This document shows positions 48,701-55,716 of a stretch of DNA of 64,000 nucleotides, piece after piece (position 1 is the first letter of the stretch; the number at the start of each line of letters is the position of its first letter). Source of the stretch: Vibrio tapetis subsp. tapetis. GTDB lineage: Bacteria; Pseudomonadota; Gammaproteobacteria; Enterobacterales; Vibrionaceae. The stretch covers positions 744,001-808,000 of the forward strand of contig NZ_LT960611.1 of the NCBI RefSeq assembly GCF_900233005.1. The letters run 5' to 3'. The position numbers were made by a program, and so were the translations under genes. The notes beneath the pieces are model-generated. The model did not search any database. It had not been told where the DNA came from and worked only from the letters and a program-made list of their open reading frames with translations.

Positions 48701-51156
48701 ACCGGATCGTCGTTTGTGCCTGTGACGGTAATCGTCAACGTTGTGGTGTCTGTCCCGCCGACTTCATCAGTAACCGTCACAGGCACGACGATATCTAGCG
48801 TTTCGCCTTTGGATAGGCTGTCGTAGCTAGACGCATCAAAACTATAAGTTCCATCAGAATTAAACGTTAACCCTGTGGCTGTCGATGTCGTTGAGAACAT
48901 GAGGTTACTGCTTGATGGCAGATCAACATCCGATGCCGTGACAACACCCGTTAAATTCGAATCTTCAAGCACATCAGTAACCGTCACAGGTACGACGATA
49001 TCTAGCGTTTCGCCTTTGGATAAACTGTCGTAGCTAGACGCATCAAAACTGTAGGTTCCATCAGAGTTGAACGTTAACCCTGTGGCTGTCGATGTCGTTG
49101 AGAACGTGAGGTTACTGCTTGATGGCAGATCAACATCCGATGCCGTAACAACCCCCGTTAAATTCGAATCTTCAAGCACATCAGTGGCGGCGATGGTAGC
49201 GACCGGATCGTCGTTTGTGCCCGTAATGGTAATCGTCAACGTTGTGGTGTCTGTCCCGCCTACTTCATCGGTAACCGTCACAGGTACGACGATATCTAGC
49301 GTTTCGCCTTTGGATAAGCTGTCGTAACTAGACGCATCAAAACTGTATGTTCCATCAGAGTTAAACGTTAATCCTGTGGCTGTCGATGTAGTTGTAAACG
49401 TCAAGCTTCTGTCTGATGGCAGATCAACATCCGATGCCGTAACAACACCCGTTAAATTCGAATCTTCAAGCACATCAGCGGTGGCGATGTTAGCGACCGG
49501 ATCGTCGTTTGTGCCAGTAATGGTAATGGTCAATGTTGTGGTGTCTGTCCCACCCACTTCATCGGTAACCGTCACAGGTACGACGATATCTAGTGTTTCG
49601 TCTTTGGATAAACTATCGTAACTAGACGCATCAAATGTATAGGTTCCATCAGAATTGAGCGTTAACCCTGTAGCCGTACTGGTGGTGGTAAAACTCAGCG
49701 AGCTACCAGAAGGTAAATCAACGTCCGTTGCTGTTAGTTGACCCGATATGCTGGCGTCTTCAGTCACCGCATCAATTTTTGATACGGCAACCGGATCGTC
49801 ATTTGTCCCAGTGACAGTAATGGTCAGTGTTGTGGTGTCTGTCCCGCCAACTTCATCGGTAACCGTCACAGGTACGATGATATCTAGTGTTTCATCTTTG
49901 GATAAACTGTCGTAGCTAGAGGCATCAAAACTATAGGTTCCATCAGAGTTAAAAGTTAATCCTGTGGCCGTCGATGTAGTTGTAAACGTCAAGCTTCTGT
50001 CTGATGGCAGATCAACATCCGATGCTGTAACAACACCCGTTAAATTCGAATCTTCAAGCACATCAGCGGTGGCGATGTTAGCGACCGGATCGTCGTTTGT
50101 GCCTGTGATGGTAATCATCAACGTTGTGGTGTCTGTCCCGCCAACTTCATCGGTAACCGTCACAGGAACGACGATATCTAATGTTTCGTCTTTGGATAGA
50201 CTGTCGTAACTAGACGCATCAAATGTATAGGATCCATCAGAATTGAGCGTTAACCCTGTAGCCGTACTGGTGGTGGTAAAACTCAGCGAGCTACCAGAAG
50301 GTAAATCAACGTCCGTTGCTGTTAGTTGACCCGATATGCTGGCGTCTTCAGTCACTGCATCAGTTTTTGATACGGCGACCGGATCGTCATTTGTCCCAGT
50401 GACAGTAATGGTTAATGTTGTGGTGTCTGTCCCGCCTACTTCATCGGTAACGGTAACAGGCGCAACGATGTCTAGCTCTTCACCTTCCGACAAACTGTCG
50501 TAGCTAGAGGCATCAAAACTATAGGTTCCATCAGAATTAAACGTTAACCCAGTGGCTGTCGACGTAGTGGTAAACGTCAAGCTGCTGCCTGATGGTAAAT
50601 CTAGGTCTGATGCAATAATGTTTCCAGAAATCACATTGTCTTCGAGCACTCTTTCTGAAGAGGCTAACGCACTAGGAAGAAGGTTTGTATTGACCGCAGA
50701 ACGTAACGCATTCAATAGCGCAACACTTTGAGTTTCGGATAACCCCTGCGTTTGCACTCCATCAGTCTCAAAAAAGGTACTTGCAAGAACTTGAGCACCC
50801 GTTCGCTCTATCTCTCCAACCCCTCCAATGCTTGACCCTTGTGGACCATCCCCAGCAGCAGGTGCGAATTCCTCTGCTAGAGTCGGATCATCTCCCGCCT
50901 CCAATGCTGCGAAAATTTGGCCTATTTCATCATCAACTTTAAGAGCGTCTAGTTCGCTCTCTTCATCAATCAACCCGCCGGGAAGCACATCGGTATCATT
51001 TAACCAAACGGGAGAATCCCCAGAAGTTAACACTAGCTCTCCCGGAAGCAAAATATAATCTAGGTCAACAAGTTTAGTATTCCCGCTAGCATCTAGGATG
51101 ATGATTCGACCAGGTCCTGTAGCGCCCAAATTTAAAAGCGAACGAATAGAACTCAT
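39736..51156 (-). CDS. Giant LapA-type RTX adhesin 2 with long VCBS arrays
   Basis: The 3806-residue adhesin is read from the ATG at 51154-51156, which has a GGAG 9 bases upstream (a frame to 51183 is less likely). The retention module (residues 1-110: GPGRIIILDASGNTKLVDL, EIGQIFAALEAGDDP) and PAAG motif at 99-102 mirror adhesin 1. Eleven near-identical 98-residue VCBS units fill about 169-1202; two have internal deletions. About 21 diverged VCBS units (100-110 residues, ending GTNDxP) fill about 1202-3505. The C-terminus has two secretion-type blocks: DTFVWLSG...REFDASNDSIDIG, then an RTX patch (GLEGDDFLTGGEGDDILTGG) with NDIFIWHQDE and VSDFELAGGDKLDF. It should be exported by a TolC-type channel and retained at the surface until LapG-type cleavage. 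Confidence 0.93.
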   Translation of the reverse strand: MSSIRSLLNLGATGPGRIIILDASGNTKLVDLDYILLPGELVLTSGDSPVWLNDTDVLPGGLIDEESELDALKVDDEIGQIFAALEAGDDPTLAEEFAPAAGDGPQGSSIGGVGEIERTGAQVLASTFFETDGVQTQGLSETQSVALLNALRSAVNTNLLPSALASSERVLEDNVISGNIIASDLDLPSGSSLTFTTTSTATGLTFNSDGTYSFDASSYDSLSEGEELDIVAPVTVTDEVGGTDTTTLTITVTGTNDDPVAVSKTDAVTEDASISGQLTATDVDLPSGSSLSFTTTSTATGLTLNSDGSYTFDASSYDSLSKDETLDIVVPVTVTDEVGGTDTTTLMITITGTNDDPVANIATADVLEDSNLTGVVTASDVDLPSDRSLTFTTTSTATGLTFNSDGTYSFDASSYDSLSKDETLDIIVPVTVTDEVGGTDTTTLTITVTGTNDDPVAVSKIDAVTEDASISGQLTATDVDLPSGSSLSFTTTSTATGLTLNSDGTYTFDASSYDSLSKDETLDIVVPVTVTDEVGGTDTTTLTITITGTNDDPVANIATADVLEDSNLTGVVTASDVDLPSDRSLTFTTTSTATGLTFNSDGTYSFDASSYDSLSKGETLDIVVPVTVTDEVGGTDTTTLTITITGTNDDPVATIAATDVLEDSNLTGVVTASDVDLPSSSNLTFSTTSTATGLTFNSDGTYSFDASSYDSLSKGETLDIVVPVTVTDVLEDSNLTGVVTASDVDLPSSSNLMFSTTSTATGLTFNSDGTYSFDASSYDSLSKGETLDIVVPVTVTDEVGGTDTTTLTITVTGTNDDPVANIAATDVLEDSNLTGVDLPSNSNLTFSTTSTATGLTFNSDGSYSFDASSYDSLSKDETLDIVVPVTVTDEVGGTDTTTLTITITGTNDDPVANIATADVLEDSNLTGVVTASDVDLPSSSDLTFSTTSTATGLTFNSDGSYTFDASSYDSLSKDETLDIVVPVTVTDEAGGTDTTTLTITITGTNDDPVANIATAGVLEDAILNSVVTASDVDLPSGSNLTFTTTSTATGLTFNSDGSYTFDASSYDSLSKNEKLDIIVPVTVTDESGGTDTTLLTITITGTNDDPVAVAKVDAVVEDNMIAGHVTASDVDLPVGNSLSFTTTSTAAGLTLNTDGSYIFDASSYDFLSENEILEVVVPVTVTDEAGGTDTTTLTITVTGTNDSATVSSVSKVLAETDVALTSTGTLTSVDVDNPDNTFTPATVSGPIGTLTLLSNGNWSFLANSAFDSMQVGDEVRHTFNITSIDGTPSSVEIIIQGTNDAPVINSAVGVTGSLEEDTPSYQTTGTLVASDPDHDVSSDMTWTNVTTGTPTYGSFSLDANGKWTYVLNNNDTVVQSLSEGQFVTDTFTIQVSDGDLTDTQVVTVTIKGDNDTPVITSGVTSGATVEDVTTVATGQLVFDDIDLLDTLSWSVNGGGTGTYGDLSIDPNGLWTYTLVSTRVDSLHQGELVSESFTVRLSDNHGGFVEQVINLTVTGTNDLPTVTGDVVGVVEEDTTLSVDGTIVASDADVPDSVTMTLTSATDTPYGLFSFNPLTGKWVYTLDNAEAQKLAENETVTEIFNIKVADTYGGITNQSVTITIKGDNDQPTISGDSSGNVKEDTTYTATGTLAVADVDVIDDHSWSVSGGGVGNFGSLSIDANGEWTYNLNNGSNRVQRIGEGDTKKDFFTIIVDDGKGGTDTQLISITITGTNDAPRLGGSRRGDVTEDGTLSITKQLYHGDKDVGDTHTWTVVSSPASSLGTFVLSATGKWTFTLNNGAAQHLDAGDKVIESYQVKVEDQEGASKTKTVKVSIFGANDIPTLEGDLTGDATEDIGLIVTGILTDGDVDADDTHVYEALNPSGRYGELVLTPAGNWTYTLDNTKAQVQALADSETLTETFRVTVEDSHGAKTEKNIVVTINGNNDDPTITGPNSGTVIEAVSGQQETSGKLVALDVDTTDSHSWKVQTGTGLAGSLLGTYGTLSIDETTGMWTYTLDSTKTETVALDAGEVVNDPFTIEVSDGNGGTDTQVITINVVGTNTSPLIVGDETGTITELVGTGVDNKVIGQLDSGDPDGSDSHDWLIVEPTGTYGTMSIDANGKWTFVLNDAASSVNGLDSGDIVTDTFTVQVSDSFGQVSTAQVEVTITGTNDAPTLVGSNVTGTITEDGATSVSGKLKSGDPDVHDTSNWSIDDATGVYGSLTINSAGVWTYSVTDMNAPAIQALSPTTSITETFSVTVTDSAGLTASKNVVVTIQGTNDKPTLGGDTTATFEEDVTASPLSGTITSVDIDTDVASGTDTDAEDTVKFISATITGNLGTLTINDAGVWSYVVDNNSENVQGLREGDTHTEVFNVHAFDEFGGVVNQPLTITIQGTNDLPIVLGEDTGRVAKDSTWETTQGMVYATDVDVLDTVSEWSVSPVDGSYGQLTIDSNGIWTFVLDDSKPATSGLVAGDSATDTFYVTAKDTAGGVSATYPVVITVLGADDGTGPGGGGTPNDQPSVTGQISGAVTEDALTAESGQLLVDDNDSGDSHTWSLSADTDGDNIVQGLYGHLELNPITGRWDYILDNNNATVQALDHGETLQDTFSVEVKDSSGEANDTGTQTITIDIKGTADDVEISDPVVETVNVTEDTDISKSGTLVAPAELGDPAWHLASGAGDYGTLTLNEAGDWTYNLNSSIPAVDRLNVGESLTEIFEVVVDEFGKTTVDSNGDPVKMQINVVVNGSNDGPNITGELAATISNTDDDSQIVGNLNDGDVDVTDTHTWSLPDETTANEQDGTYGKLILDPVTGQYRYELDKSIDAVKNLGETETLTDIFNVKVVDALGLESVKPVTITIAGSNLEPVITGDLTGDSVEDTAIVTTGSLVAVESNTDDTASFIAKTASGGNALQGTYGQFEITSDGDWTYSLYNTQPHVQELSPSDIVTESFIVTAVDSFGVTTRETVTIEIKGTNDRPEVSGDSTGVVSETQTLTATGNLVTSDLDESDSHSYSVTTSASYGALVVNPTTGVWIYTIDSDNATVNSLAKGSSITDTAIITVMDAFGGTDTISVDITINGENDAPEISGNLTADANEDTNTMLTGQLETGDPDVLQTADTHTWTLLSNTSPYGDMSIDQNGKWSFNLTNTHSDIQALGNGESIDITYQVKVTDQHNVSHTQDVTITVNGTNDLPTITGPTTGSVVEDGTATQQGDLDFTDIDVNDSHTWGVQGGGAGTYGSLTVDANGQWIYTLANSSAAVQGLAQGQTEQDTFTVTLFDGTDTVTKEVTIDVSGSNDLPSISGDTSTSTTQDAAAHVGGSLSAVDTDTNDTHTWTLVGSAEGQYGHFVLNQLTGNWEYQIDNTLSGSDALGQGETDSELFVVQVSDSSGATKNQTVSIEVTGRNDAPQITSVIATGNAIVGYTTQALGSFTASDADSNNTDLVWSIVDQEGTYGTLSIDQTGAWTYNIDESKPGATSLKAGSSGQEIFTIQVTDTHGAVTQETVTIDVDGAFYNGVVTTGADILTGTANNEVMFGDPLGSSASSQDTFVWLSGSLGLVNGLPGRDIIREFDASNDSIDIGGIVSVDSLANLNALTSSISLVEAGSNVLLSINDGAGVIQTIEFESMNLNTLLEHPNASALSSADQIIRMLGNGTLKVSEHIGDDSANSITGTAGSDSLYGLEGDDFLTGGEGDDILTGGSGNDIFIWHQDETNSVAGHDEVSDFELAGGDKLDFRDILPDVIDGTDLTNLLTHVNASIASDNETIELVVTPETGLTQTIDVHVGDVGAFGLSGVSSSADIVSELLSRDAFKWD
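40640..47550 (-). repeat. Array of about 21 diverged VCBS-type repeats (coding)
   Basis: Units of about 300-330 bases share a protein frame starting xITGD.TG.V.ED and ending VTITGTNDxP, with a central G.YG.L.I...G.W.Y.L motif. They have diverged enough that DNA repeats are not exact. Confidence 0.85.
47550..50652 (-). repeat. Array of eleven 294-bp near-identical repeats (coding)
   Basis: Each unit encodes a 98-residue VCBS-like domain (LTFTTTSTATGLTFNSDG, YSFDASSYDSLSK, LDIVVPVTVTDEVGGTDTT). DNA identity between inner units is very high, the outermost units are more diverged. One unit lacks 18 bp (near 48650) and one junction lacks 87 bp (near 48975). Confidence 0.92.
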
Positions 51157-51800
51157 ACTTTGCAACTCCATAAAATACAACAAACAGAGTTAACATTGGC
51201 ACTTCTTTACAGCGCAACACCAGCATAAAGCGCTCTATTATTATTTAAACAAATTAGCTACGCGTTCATATGCAGGAGTTTGTTACGGTGATGGAATAAC
51301 ACAAGCATGGCTTCAATACATGCCAACTCTTTCTAAACCATCATAGCGTAACAACTTGTCAACGTTAAATTGTAAGTATATGTATTAAAGGGTGAGGATC
51401 TATATCAAAAGTAAGAATCGGAGGATTTAGTTGATATTTGTGTCAATAATAAGGGCAAATTAACAATAATGAGACGATAAACTCGAAAGTGCACTGATGT
51501 AGATTGACTACTCGACGGAAGATGAGGCCTAACAATAGAGCCTAGACTGCCTAATGGAAAGTAACAAACAAATTATCCCTTTGATTTTATTTGCCCTATG
51601 GGTCGCAAATAATCCTAATCATCCCTACAGATAAAAACCAACAATTTGCAATTAATGTATAAATACACAAGACTAGAAGATGTGCATCGATCTTTAAAAC
51701 CGACGTCTAGTTGGGCAATTGATAATGTATCGAATAATGAATGCGACAGGGACGCTTTAAAAAATAATTAAAGCGGTCAAATTCCACAAGGAACAAAAAA
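51157..51800. other. Divergent promoter region of adhesin 2 and ompA-like gene 1
   Basis: This 644-base AT-rich region carries both promoters. A single TGAGA half of the candidate operator occurs at 51470-51474, with a poorly matching left half. AAGGAAC precedes the ompA-like start. No RNA gene or coding frame is evident. Confidence 0.5.
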
Positions 51801-52427
51801 ATGGATGAATTTAGTATTAACCCCCGAAGGATAGTTTTGTGTGCCATGCTTGCGCTTCTGACATCGCATCATTCGCTCGCACAAGAAACGACATACATAG
51901 AAACGCCTGTTGCAAATCAAAAAGCAGACCTAACAGACGACGATTATGATGGAGTGATTAATGCCCGTGACCTCTGTAGCGGAACACCACGTACTGCATT
52001 AGTTAACAACGAAGGATGCGAAGAATACTACGAAAACAGAGAACAAAAGCAGCTCAAAGTTTTGTTCGGTAACAATGAAACTGAGATATCACCAATATTC
52101 TTAACACAAATAAGAACCATGGCTGAATTTTTGGATATCTATCCAGAAACAAAAATCGAACTTCAAGGGTTTGCAAGTCGAACGGGTAATGCAGCACATA
52201 ACTTAGAGCTATCCAAAACACGAGCTCAAAATGTAAGACGCGCCCTAATTGGTTACGGTGTGAGCCACACAAGAATTAAAACCGTCGGCTTTGGTGACTC
52301 GGTTCTAGCAGTAGAGGGAGACAGCAAAGCTAACCAAGCGATGAATAGACGAGTAACCGCATCCGTCGTCGGCTTCAAAGGTGATGTAGTTAAAGAGTGG
52401 ACTATATTTACTGTACGGAAGAAATAA
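51801..52427 (+). CDS. OmpA-domain protein 1 linked to the adhesin locus
   Basis: The 208-residue protein has a signal peptide (IVLCAMLALLTSHHSLAQ) after a somewhat long charged start. Residues about 40-75 hold a thrombospondin-3-like calcium motif DDDYDGVINARDLCSGTP with two cysteines. Residues about 85-195 are an OmpA/MotB peptidoglycan-binding domain (IELQGFASRTGNAAHNLELSKTRA, IKTVGFGDS, NRRVTASVVGF). It lacks a beta-barrel and is probably periplasmic, anchoring to the cell wall. A similar OmpA-type gene follows the TolC gene in the Shewanella bpfA biofilm locus. It is a paralogue of the gene at 54403. Confidence 0.88.
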   Translation: MDEFSINPRRIVLCAMLALLTSHHSLAQETTYIETPVANQKADLTDDDYDGVINARDLCSGTPRTALVNNEGCEEYYENREQKQLKVLFGNNETEISPIFLTQIRTMAEFLDIYPETKIELQGFASRTGNAAHNLELSKTRAQNVRRALIGYGVSHTRIKTVGFGDSVLAVEGDSKANQAMNRRVTASVVGFKGDVVKEWTIFTVRKK

Positions 52428-52592
52428 TTCCAAATAAGCAAGGCCGTGGTTATCTCACTTTGCTCTTTCTAAACCTCACTTGATGCATGATTTTTGCTTA
52501 TCATTTATTTTCAGGCTGTTTGGTTAATGGATAGCTTCTGTAAGCGAAAGCTTGTGTTAACCCTGACCTAAGTGGTACTTGAAAACCGATAT

Positions 52593-52618
52593 AAAAAACC
52601 GCGTTCATGCGGTTTTTT
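52593..52618 (+). terminator. Rho-independent terminator after ompA-like 1
   Basis: AAAAAACCGC-GTTCAT-GCGGTTTTTT forms a perfect 10-bp stem with T-tract, about 165 bases past the ompA-like stop. Confidence 0.88.
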
Positions 52619-53019
52619 ACGGCTTGTTATCAAACCCAGCTTCATAACCTAATTTGATAATACGGCACATTAGAGACTCTAAAAAAATCATTTACTACTT
52701 TACTGTGTCCGGCATTACGCCCCTGCATTCATATGATCTTATATTTGGAATTGACCTCACAGTATCAAAATCACTTGTCTTCGTTTCAATACTCACTAAA
52801 GCACACCCTGATGCATATTGGATAAATCGATAAACACCAATTAAAACACACCACCATCAATATAGTTACGAATCTTATTTTTTAACTACTATTATCAGCA
52901 AGTTAGAATAGTACCGCAAAGAATTTGAACGCAATCGATAAAATCGCTGATGTGGTATTTCCTATCATTTTCAATCAAGCAAATATCACACCGTCAATAA
53001 TCCACACTCTTCACAATAG

Positions 53020-53033
53020 TCTCAGAAATGAGA
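53020..53033. promoter_or_regulatory. Candidate operator TCTCA-N4-TGAGA (copy 2)
   Basis: TCTCAGAAATGAGA has the same arms as the site before tolC-like 1, with a different 4-base centre, and ends 59 bases before the tolC-like 2 start. A conserved arm with a free centre is what a dimeric regulator site would show. Confidence 0.5.
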
Positions 53034-53092
53034 ACCATATTACGCTAATATATACGCAATAATTTAGAATTTATCACTGGGGAATTGCTGCA

Positions 53093-54394
53093 ATGAATAT
53101 CCGATTGTGCGCTATTGCAGTATTTATAGGCGGATCTATATCGGCTCATGCTCAAACATTAGAGCAAGCTATTGCAATAACTTTGGCAACAAACCCTGAG
53201 ATCAAAAGTGCCTTTAATGACTATATGAGTTATCAAAAAGATAATGAGTCAGCGACAGGGGCATATCGACCAAAAATCAACCTAGACGCAGGTGTGGGGT
53301 TCGAAAGTGTCGATTCCGTATCAAATAGCCGGACAAACCTTAATAGAAAAGACGCTACATTGTCTTTAAACCAGTTAATTTGGGATGGCTCATCGACACT
53401 GAATAATATTGATCGAACCGCAGCGGAAACCGAATCAATGCGCTTTCAATTGATTGCCAATGCTCAAGATAAAGCCTTGGCTGTTGCTAGCATTTATTTA
53501 GACGCTGTAAAAGCGAACGAAATACTTAAGCTGTCTGAAAGCAACCTTGCCGTCCATAAAAAAATCTACAACGACATAAAACGCAGGGCCGAATCGGGCA
53601 TTGGGTCAACTGCAGATGTATCTCAAGTAGAAGCTCGTCTTGCTAAAGCTCACGGTAATCTTTTAGCCGCGCAAAACAATTTATTTGATACCCACACCCA
53701 GTTTACGAGGCTTGTAGGACAAAGACCGCAAGGTTTAGTCTTCCCACGAGCCGATGTCACCGCTTTACCGCTAACCTTTCAGCAAGCATTGGTAAGCGCT
53801 TATTCTATTCATCCTGTTATCAAAGTAGCGAGTGCAGACGTCGATGCTGCAAGATTTCAATATGAGCAAACCAAAGGGGTTAACTACCCTACTTTGTCTT
53901 TTGAAGCTGCTCAAACTTGGCGAGATGATGCGGGAGGTCTAGAAGGTAGCAGTAATGAAACCAGCGCTATGCTGCGAGTTCGATACAACCTCTATAACGG
54001 TGGTAGTGATGAAGCAAACTCGGAGCGAGCGGCTTACCAGCTAAATAAAGCGAAAGACTTACGCGACAGAACTCATCGAAATATTCAAGAAAGCTTGCAA
54101 CTCTCCTGGAGCGCTTTGGATCTTACACTTCAACAAAAAGAATTCCTAGAAGACCATGTAGACTCTGCCTCCAATACAGTAATTGCTTACGAAAAACAGT
54201 ATCGAATTGGCAAACGAACATTACTCGATTTACTTAACACTGAAAACGAACTTTTCGAAGCACGTAAAGCCTATGTTGATGCCAATTACGCAGAACAGCT
54301 AGCTAAATACCGTGTGATGAACGCCAGCGGTAATCTGCTCGATGCACTTCGTGTCGATATCCCTGAAGAATGGACCAAGAGCCAAAATTACTAG
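53093..54394 (+). CDS. TolC-family outer-membrane channel 2 (LapE-type)
   Basis: The 433-residue protein has a signal peptide (LCAIAVFIGGSISAHAQ) and is a full-length paralogue of the channel at 38243, with nearly the same TLEQAIAITLATNP start, LNQLIWDGSSTLNNIDRT and YEKQYRIGKRTLLDLLNTE segments. It precedes the second OmpA-domain gene by 8 bases, so this tolC-ompA pair is an operon. It probably serves type I secretion of one or both giant adhesins. The differences from copy 1 are scattered, so the duplication is not very recent. Confidence 0.92.
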   Translation: MNIRLCAIAVFIGGSISAHAQTLEQAIAITLATNPEIKSAFNDYMSYQKDNESATGAYRPKINLDAGVGFESVDSVSNSRTNLNRKDATLSLNQLIWDGSSTLNNIDRTAAETESMRFQLIANAQDKALAVASIYLDAVKANEILKLSESNLAVHKKIYNDIKRRAESGIGSTADVSQVEARLAKAHGNLLAAQNNLFDTHTQFTRLVGQRPQGLVFPRADVTALPLTFQQALVSAYSIHPVIKVASADVDAARFQYEQTKGVNYPTLSFEAAQTWRDDAGGLEGSSNETSAMLRVRYNLYNGGSDEANSERAAYQLNKAKDLRDRTHRNIQESLQLSWSALDLTLQQKEFLEDHVDSASNTVIAYEKQYRIGKRTLLDLLNTENELFEARKAYVDANYAEQLAKYRVMNASGNLLDALRVDIPEEWTKSQNY

Positions 54395-54402
54395 AGAGTC
54401 TT

Positions 54403-55020
54403 ATGAAACACCTATTAATACTACTTTCCATTGTTGTAGGTAGCACTGCGAGTGCTGCGTCAAACAATATTGATGAGCAATACGATTATTTGGAAACGCC
54501 CGTTTCAAATCAAATCGCGGACCTAGCCGATCAAGATCTCGACGGAGTAATTAACGCCAGAGATCTGTGCAAAAACACCCCCGCCGGAGCTGAGATAGAC
54601 AATAATGGGTGCGAGACCTACTACGAAGCCACGGAGAAAAAGCAACTAAAGGTTCTATTTGCTAATAACTCGACGGAAATATCACCACTTTTTATCACTC
54701 AAGTAAGAACCATGGCCGAATTTCTTACCGCTTACCCTGACACATCCATTGAGTTGCAAGGTTTTGCCAGTAAAACAGGCAACGCGGAACACAATTTGGC
54801 GCTATCAAAGCAAAGAGCAACCAATGTACGCAAAGCACTTATTAGCTATGGTGTAAGTCACACACGTATAAAGACTGTAGGTTTTGGAGACACCATAACT
54901 GCAGCTGAAGGCAATACGGATACCACTCACGCCCTCAACCGTCGAGTTGTAGCAACCGTTGTTGGCTTCCATGGCGAAGTCGCCAAAGAGTGGACCATAT
55001 TTACGACAATAGCGAAGTAG
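54403..55020 (+). CDS. OmpA-domain protein 2 linked to the adhesin locus
   Basis: The 205-residue protein has a signal peptide (LLILLSIVVGSTASAAS), the calcium motif DQDLDGVINARDLCKNTP and an OmpA/MotB domain (IELQGFASKTGNAEHNLALSKQRA, IKTVGFGDT, NRRVVATVVGF). The frame runs from 54370 inside tolC-like 2, but the ATG at 54403 gives a proper signal peptide. It is cotranscribed with tolC-like 2 and paralogous to the gene at 51801, sharing the WTIFT end. It likely tethers the secretion channel or adhesin to peptidoglycan. Confidence 0.88.
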   Translation: MKHLLILLSIVVGSTASAASNNIDEQYDYLETPVSNQIADLADQDLDGVINARDLCKNTPAGAEIDNNGCETYYEATEKKQLKVLFANNSTEISPLFITQVRTMAEFLTAYPDTSIELQGFASKTGNAEHNLALSKQRATNVRKALISYGVSHTRIKTVGFGDTITAAEGNTDTTHALNRRVVATVVGFHGEVAKEWTIFTTIAK

Positions 55021-55099
55021 CATTCAAACAACGCTAAACATTTCAAGTATTGTAATAAAGTGATACTCTAGCGCCGTCTTACATCTATGGAATTCAAAA

Positions 55100-55450
55100 A
55101 TGACTAAATTAACCGGTGATCTTCAAGCAAACCTTGAATTATTCGTTACAGAAACTAAGCAGAACAAACTTGTTTGGGGCCTTCGAAACGATGAAGGTTG
55201 GTTAGCTTGTGACTCAACTGAGTTTGAAAACAGCGAAGTCATGCCATTTTGGTCTTCAAAAGAAGACGCAGCGGCTCATAATGTTGAAGAATGGGCTGAT
55301 TTTGAAGTACTGGAAATCCCATTAGACATTTTTGTTGAAGATTGGTTAATCACACTTTCTGAAGACGGTGTACTGGTTGGTAGCAACTGGAATGCTGAAC
55401 TTCAAGGTAAAGAAATCGAACCAGGCGAGCTGGCGAAGCTTTACCTATAA
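55100..55450 (+). CDS. DUF2750 domain-containing protein
   Basis: The 116-residue acidic cytosolic protein matches DUF2750: VWGLRNDEGWLACDSTEFENSEVMPFWSSKEDAAAHN and a IFVEDWLITLSEDGVLVGSNWN tail. The family is uncharacterised and resembles small regulatory or immunity-type proteins only in size. It sits between the biofilm genes and the GGDEF gene with its own terminator, and has no evident link to them. Confidence 0.88.
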   Translation: MTKLTGDLQANLELFVTETKQNKLVWGLRNDEGWLACDSTEFENSEVMPFWSSKEDAAAHNVEEWADFEVLEIPLDIFVEDWLITLSEDGVLVGSNWNAELQGKEIEPGELAKLYL

Positions 55451-55462
55451 CCATGACTCAAG

Positions 55463-55489
55463 AAGCGGCATAACATGCCGCTTTTTTAT
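55463..55489 (+). terminator. Rho-independent terminator after the DUF2750 gene
   Basis: AAGCGGCA-TAACA-TGCCGCTT followed by a T-tract (TTTTTATA) ends the gene 12 bases after its stop. Confidence 0.92.
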
Positions 55490-55716
55490 ATTTAACATAG
55501 ATCTTCATTCAAGAACTTCTAGTTTGCAGACCATGATTACCCGTCAAGCTTATCTTATGCAGTTGCTTTTGTTGCATCCAATTTCACCACCCACTTCACC
55601 AATTTCATATTAATTTTGTTAATAAAATATATATAATTCAATTAGTGACAAATGCCCTTTGCATTTGAATATCAGCACGTAACATAGCCACTTATTATTC
55701 AAGTGCGAGCATATCA

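Larger units (their letters stand above)
52428..53092. other. Intergenic region between ompA-like 1 and tolC-like 2
   Basis: This 665-base AT-rich stretch has a terminator at 52593-52618, the candidate operator at 53020-53033 and a GGGG-containing site before the tolC-like 2 ATG. The middle (about 52640-53000) shows no gene. Confidence 0.5.

Noticed and set aside
44066..50209. Repeated plus-strand open frames of about 81 codons opposite adhesin 2
   Set aside because: They recur every 294 bases as mirror images of the adhesin repeats, not as independent genes.
47550..50652. Regular 294-bp repeats that might suggest a CRISPR-like or satellite array
   Set aside because: Units are fully coding in one frame, there are no short repeats with unique spacers, and they form protein VCBS domains.
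54370..54403. Start of ompA-like 2 inside tolC-like 2
   Set aside because: Starting at 54403 gives a clean signal peptide; the upstream part would bury it.
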